The notes below the pieces were generated by a model. It saw nothing but the letters and a program-made list of their open reading frames with translations, did not search any database and was not told the origin of the DNA. Of a stretch of 64,000 nt of DNA, positions 61,644 through 64,000 are shown piece after piece. The position numbers and the translations under genes were made by a program. Origin of the DNA: an uncultured Bacteroidaceae bacterium (GTDB taxonomy: Bacteria > Bacteroidota > Bacteroidia > Bacteroidales > Bacteroidaceae); contig CALULY010000001.1 of NCBI GenBank assembly GCA_944321635.1, forward strand, positions 1 through 64,000, given 5' to 3'. How positions within the stretch are numbered: position 1 is the stretch's first letter; every line of letters starts with the position of its first letter.

Positions 61644-62558
61644 ATGGAACCTATCGTGCTCAACATACTCGGATGCGGGTCGGCATTGCCTACCTCCCAG
61701 CACCTGCCATCGTGCCAGGTGCTCTCGGCGGGCAACAAACTCTACATGATCGACTGTGGCGAGGGAACGCAGTTGCAGTACCGCCGCTCAGAACTGTCGT
61801 TCACCAAGCTGCGGGCAATCTTCATCTCGCACATCCATGGAGACCATTGTTTCGGCTTGCCGGGACTGTTGTCTACGTTTGCCCTGCTCGGGCGCAAGGC
61901 GGCATTGGGTGTCTATGTGCCTGACTATGCCTGCCGGATGATGGAGGGGGTGGTCAAGTCGTTGTGCGGGGAGATGCCTTTTGAGGTGACGTTCATCCCT
62001 TTCAATCCCAAGGTGCCGGCAATCATCTATGACGATGCGACGTTGACGGTGGCGACAATCCCGCTCAAGCACAGGTTGCCGTGTGCCGGTTTCCTCTTCA
62101 AGGAACATGAGGGGCTGCTGCATCTCAACCGCTGGGCGTGCGACAAGCATGGCGTGCCGATGGCCTGGTATGGTCGGTTGAAAAGCGGCAGTGACTATGT
62201 GGCCGATGACGGCACGGTCATTCCCAATGCACTGTTGACTACGCCGCGTGACCCGGTGCGCAGTTATGCCTATTGCTCTGACACAGTCTACCGGCCGCAG
62301 TTGGTGGAACTGGTGGCTGGGATTGATTTGCTCTACCACGAGGCGACTTTTGCCGAGGCTGATGCGGCGCGGGCACGGGAGACATTCCACTCCACGGCTC
62401 GGCAGGCGGCGCAAATCGCCAAGGATGCAGGGGTGGGGCGGCTGTTGCTCGGGCACTACTCGGCACGCTACAAGGACCTCCAGCCGCTGTTGGACGAGGC
62501 AAGGGAGGTGTTCGATGAAACATACTTGTCACAGGAGGGCATGAAATTGAGCCTTTGA
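61644..62558 (+). CDS. rnz: ribonuclease Z
   Basis: This metallo-beta-lactamase-fold endonuclease trims tRNA 3' ends. The zinc motif HXHXDH is H63, H65, D67, H68 (SHIHGDHCFG), and LYHEATFAEADA and LLLGHYSARY hold further ligands. The N-terminal LGCGSALPTSQHLPS is a hallmark of RNase Z. Length is 304 aa. The start at 61644 removes an N-terminal extension that overlaps rpsA. Confidence 0.95.
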   Translation: MEPIVLNILGCGSALPTSQHLPSCQVLSAGNKLYMIDCGEGTQLQYRRSELSFTKLRAIFISHIHGDHCFGLPGLLSTFALLGRKAALGVYVPDYACRMMEGVVKSLCGEMPFEVTFIPFNPKVPAIIYDDATLTVATIPLKHRLPCAGFLFKEHEGLLHLNRWACDKHGVPMAWYGRLKSGSDYVADDGTVIPNALLTTPRDPVRSYAYCSDTVYRPQLVELVAGIDLLYHEATFAEADAARARETFHSTARQAAQIAKDAGVGRLLLGHYSARYKDLQPLLDEAREVFDETYLSQEGMKLSL

Positions 62559-62579
62559 CCGCTTTTGACGCCACGTTCC

Positions 62580-62611
62580 TTTGCTTGTTACTGCAATCCT
62601 GCTTACTTTTG
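62580..62611 (+). promoter_or_regulatory. promoter of the secreted protein gene
   Basis: -33 TTTG (62580-62583) and -7 TACTTTTG (62604-62611) with a 20-bp spacer. Leader about 32 bases. Confidence 0.8.
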
Positions 62612-62649
62612 CCACATCAAACATTGTTTAATATTAAAGGCATTAGCTT

Positions 62650-63435
62650 ATGAAAAAGATTTTTACTTCTGTTTTGTTCTTGACTTTCGCGGCTTCTGTG
62701 ATGGCTCAAGAGAATTTGGTTCAGAACTCAACTTTCGAAGAGTGGAATGACGAGAATGGACGTCCTGAGAACTGGTTGCTCTATGACGGAACCGCTACTC
62801 GCATTGAGGGTACTTCTGCTGGCACTTACGGGACATCGTGGAGTCAAACTGGCAAAGGTAACTCAGCTCTCCTCCAGTATGTTAATGGCTTGACGGAGAA
62901 TACTAAGTACACAGTGTCGTACGATTACAAAGTCACAAACGTCAATTCTGATAATTCTTTCCGCCACTGGTTACGCTGGCAAAATGCCGATAGGAAATAT
63001 CTTAGCACAGACTCTTATCTTGATGATGACTATGAGGATATGCAGTTTGGAGGGGATAATAGTGTGTATATGGAAAATTCTACGGAGTGGAAGCATGTAT
63101 CGATGGAAATTACTACACCAGAAACTGCAGTGTCTCTGTATTTAGCTTTCCGTTGCTACGGTGGCAGCACGGTTGCTATCGCCAACCCAATGATGGTCGA
63201 AGGTTCTGGCAGCGGACTGTCCGACGCGCAGGCTGAGAAGACTGGCATCTATTCAGCAAACGGCAACGTCTATGTGCTCTCCAATGGCGTGGGCACGGTC
63301 GAGGTCTACAACCTCCTCGGTCAGTTGGTTCGCACGGAGCAAGTCGTTGACGGCTGCAATGAGCTCAGCGGTCTCAATGCCGGCCAGGTGTATGTCGTCC
63401 GCTATGGTGACAAGGCGCAGAAGGTTGTCCTCTGA
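62650..63435 (+). CDS. secreted protein with carbohydrate-binding-like domain and type IX-like C-terminal sorting domain
   Basis: A signal peptide (MKKIFTSVLFLTFAASVMAQ) is followed by a beta-sandwich-like domain (NLVQNSTFEEWNDENGRPENW, then YTVSYDYKVTN and WKHVSMEITTP) of the kind found in carbohydrate-binding modules. The last about 65 residues (YSANGNVYVLSNGVGTVEVYNLLGQLV, then LNAGQVYVVRYGDKAQKVVL) match type A sorting domains of the type IX secretion system. So it is probably exported through the outer membrane. It has no catalytic motif that I can see. Confidence 0.8.
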   Translation: MKKIFTSVLFLTFAASVMAQENLVQNSTFEEWNDENGRPENWLLYDGTATRIEGTSAGTYGTSWSQTGKGNSALLQYVNGLTENTKYTVSYDYKVTNVNSDNSFRHWLRWQNADRKYLSTDSYLDDDYEDMQFGGDNSVYMENSTEWKHVSMEITTPETAVSLYLAFRCYGGSTVAIANPMMVEGSGSGLSDAQAEKTGIYSANGNVYVLSNGVGTVEVYNLLGQLVRTEQVVDGCNELSGLNAGQVYVVRYGDKAQKVVL

Positions 63436-63456
63436 TCCAAGACATTCAAGTTTGAC

Positions 63457-63487
63457 AAAAGGCATCCCCCGGCGGGATGCCTTTTTG
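63457..63487 (+). terminator. terminator after the secreted protein gene
   Basis: AAAAGGCATCCC (63457-63468) pairs with GGGATGCCTTTT (63474-63485), followed by TGTTT. Confidence 0.9.
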
Positions 63488-63498
63488 TTTGCATCCGT

Positions 63499-63529
63499 TT
63501 TGACGTTGGCGGCAGGCGCACTATCTTTG
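63499..63529 (+). promoter_or_regulatory. promoter of the last gene
   Basis: -33 TTTG (63499-63502) and -7 TATCTTTG (63522-63529) with a 19-bp spacer. Confidence 0.8.
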
Positions 63530-63589
63530 CAACACCCCGGGATTAAACCTTGGGTTGCAATCGAAGTCTAACATTAAAATGTAAAGACT

Positions 63590-64000
63590 ATGGCCAAAGA
63601 AGATTACTTGTTGAGCAAGTGCGGGCGGGAAAACCCGTTCAAAGTCCCCGAAGGATATTTTGACCAATTCGCCGACGAACTGATGAAGAGGTTGCCGGAG
63701 AGGATCTTCGAGGAAGAAACCCCACGCAAAGTCACCCTCTGGGACAAGGTCAAGCCAGTGGTATACCTCGCCGCAATGTTCGCCGGCATCGCCGCGATGT
63801 TCGCAATCGGCGAAGACTTCATGCGGTCGGACGACGAGACCAAAGCCGGGACAGGGCTGGTAGCGACAGGTGGCACGGCCGCGACGGTTGAAGAGACGGC
63901 GGAGGATGACCTTGCCTTTGACTACTGCAACTACGTGATGAACGAAAGTGAAATGGATGACTACTCCATGTATCTCTATATGGAGGAGATTGTCGAATAA
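63590..64000 (+). CDS. small single-pass membrane protein (136 aa)
   Basis: The N-terminal about 45 residues are charged (LLSKCGRENPFKVPEGYFDQF, with a VPEGYF motif common at the start of small Bacteroidetes membrane proteins). One membrane helix lies near residues 54-74. The C-terminal part is acidic with many Tyr and Met. Such proteins are often encoded next to an ECF sigma factor and may act as anti-sigma-like partners, but no sigma gene is visible before the window ends. The stop codon is the last three bases of the window. Confidence 0.7.
   Translation: MAKEDYLLSKCGRENPFKVPEGYFDQFADELMKRLPERIFEEETPRKVTLWDKVKPVVYLAAMFAGIAAMFAIGEDFMRSDDETKAGTGLVATGGTAATVEETAEDDLAFDYCNYVMNESEMDDYSMYLYMEEIVE

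Overview
The window looks like a chromosomal segment of a moderately GC-rich member of the Bacteroidales, possibly Muribaculaceae-like (inference). The evidence is a recurring Bacteroidetes-type -7 promoter motif (TAnnTTTG), few Shine-Dalgarno sequences, a short GT5-type glycogen synthase followed by a DUF4270-like lipoprotein, an HU-CCDC81/SPOR protein, a NuoCD fusion in a complex I operon without nuoEFG, and a type IX-like C-terminal sorting domain.

Layout. 1-3.1 kb: a tRNA-His cut by the window edge and two exported proteins of unknown function. 3.1-8.4 kb: glycogen synthase, DUF4270-like lipoprotein, transglutaminase-like protein and an HtrA protease. 9.0-11.6 kb: PlsC-type acyltransferase and EttA. 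11.7-12.9 kb: rpsF-rpsR-rplI. 12.9-21.4 kb: a surface polysaccharide locus (GT2, Wza, Wzc-like, Wzx, Wzy, GT4, hexapeptide acyltransferase), AT-rich in its first two thirds. 21.5-24.8 kb: GNAT, lipoprotein, and a sugar aminotransferase/acetyltransferase pair. 25.2-28.5 kb: a 2-oxoacid:ferredoxin oxidoreductase operon with a 58-aa membrane protein inside it. 29.1-32.5 kb: two GT4 enzymes around a radical SAM protein. 32.5-36.4 kb: PHP phosphatase, ABC-F protein and a TlpA-like lipoprotein. 37.2-47.3 kb: nuoABCDHIJKLMN. 48.2-52.2 kb: nadC, dipeptide epimerase, GNAT, HU/SPOR protein and FHA protein. 52.3-57.0 kb: type III restriction-modification (res, mod). 57.8-64 kb: guaA, rpsA, RNase Z, a secreted protein with a sorting domain, and a small membrane protein.

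The energy genes fit together. The 2-oxoacid oxidoreductase makes reduced ferredoxin, and a complex I without its NADH-oxidising module could take electrons from ferredoxin and pump ions (inference).

The most unusual signal is outside the genes. Eight extragenic arrays, in four sequence families, are built from degenerate units repeating every 21 or 22 bp, about two turns of the DNA helix. Register is kept more strictly than sequence. Four of them (near 8.7, 28.8, 36.7 and 47.8 kb) share one design: an AT-rich core of three or four 21-bp near-palindromic units between oppositely oriented 22-bp units, making an imperfect palindrome of about 250 bp. I do not recognise these as a described element.
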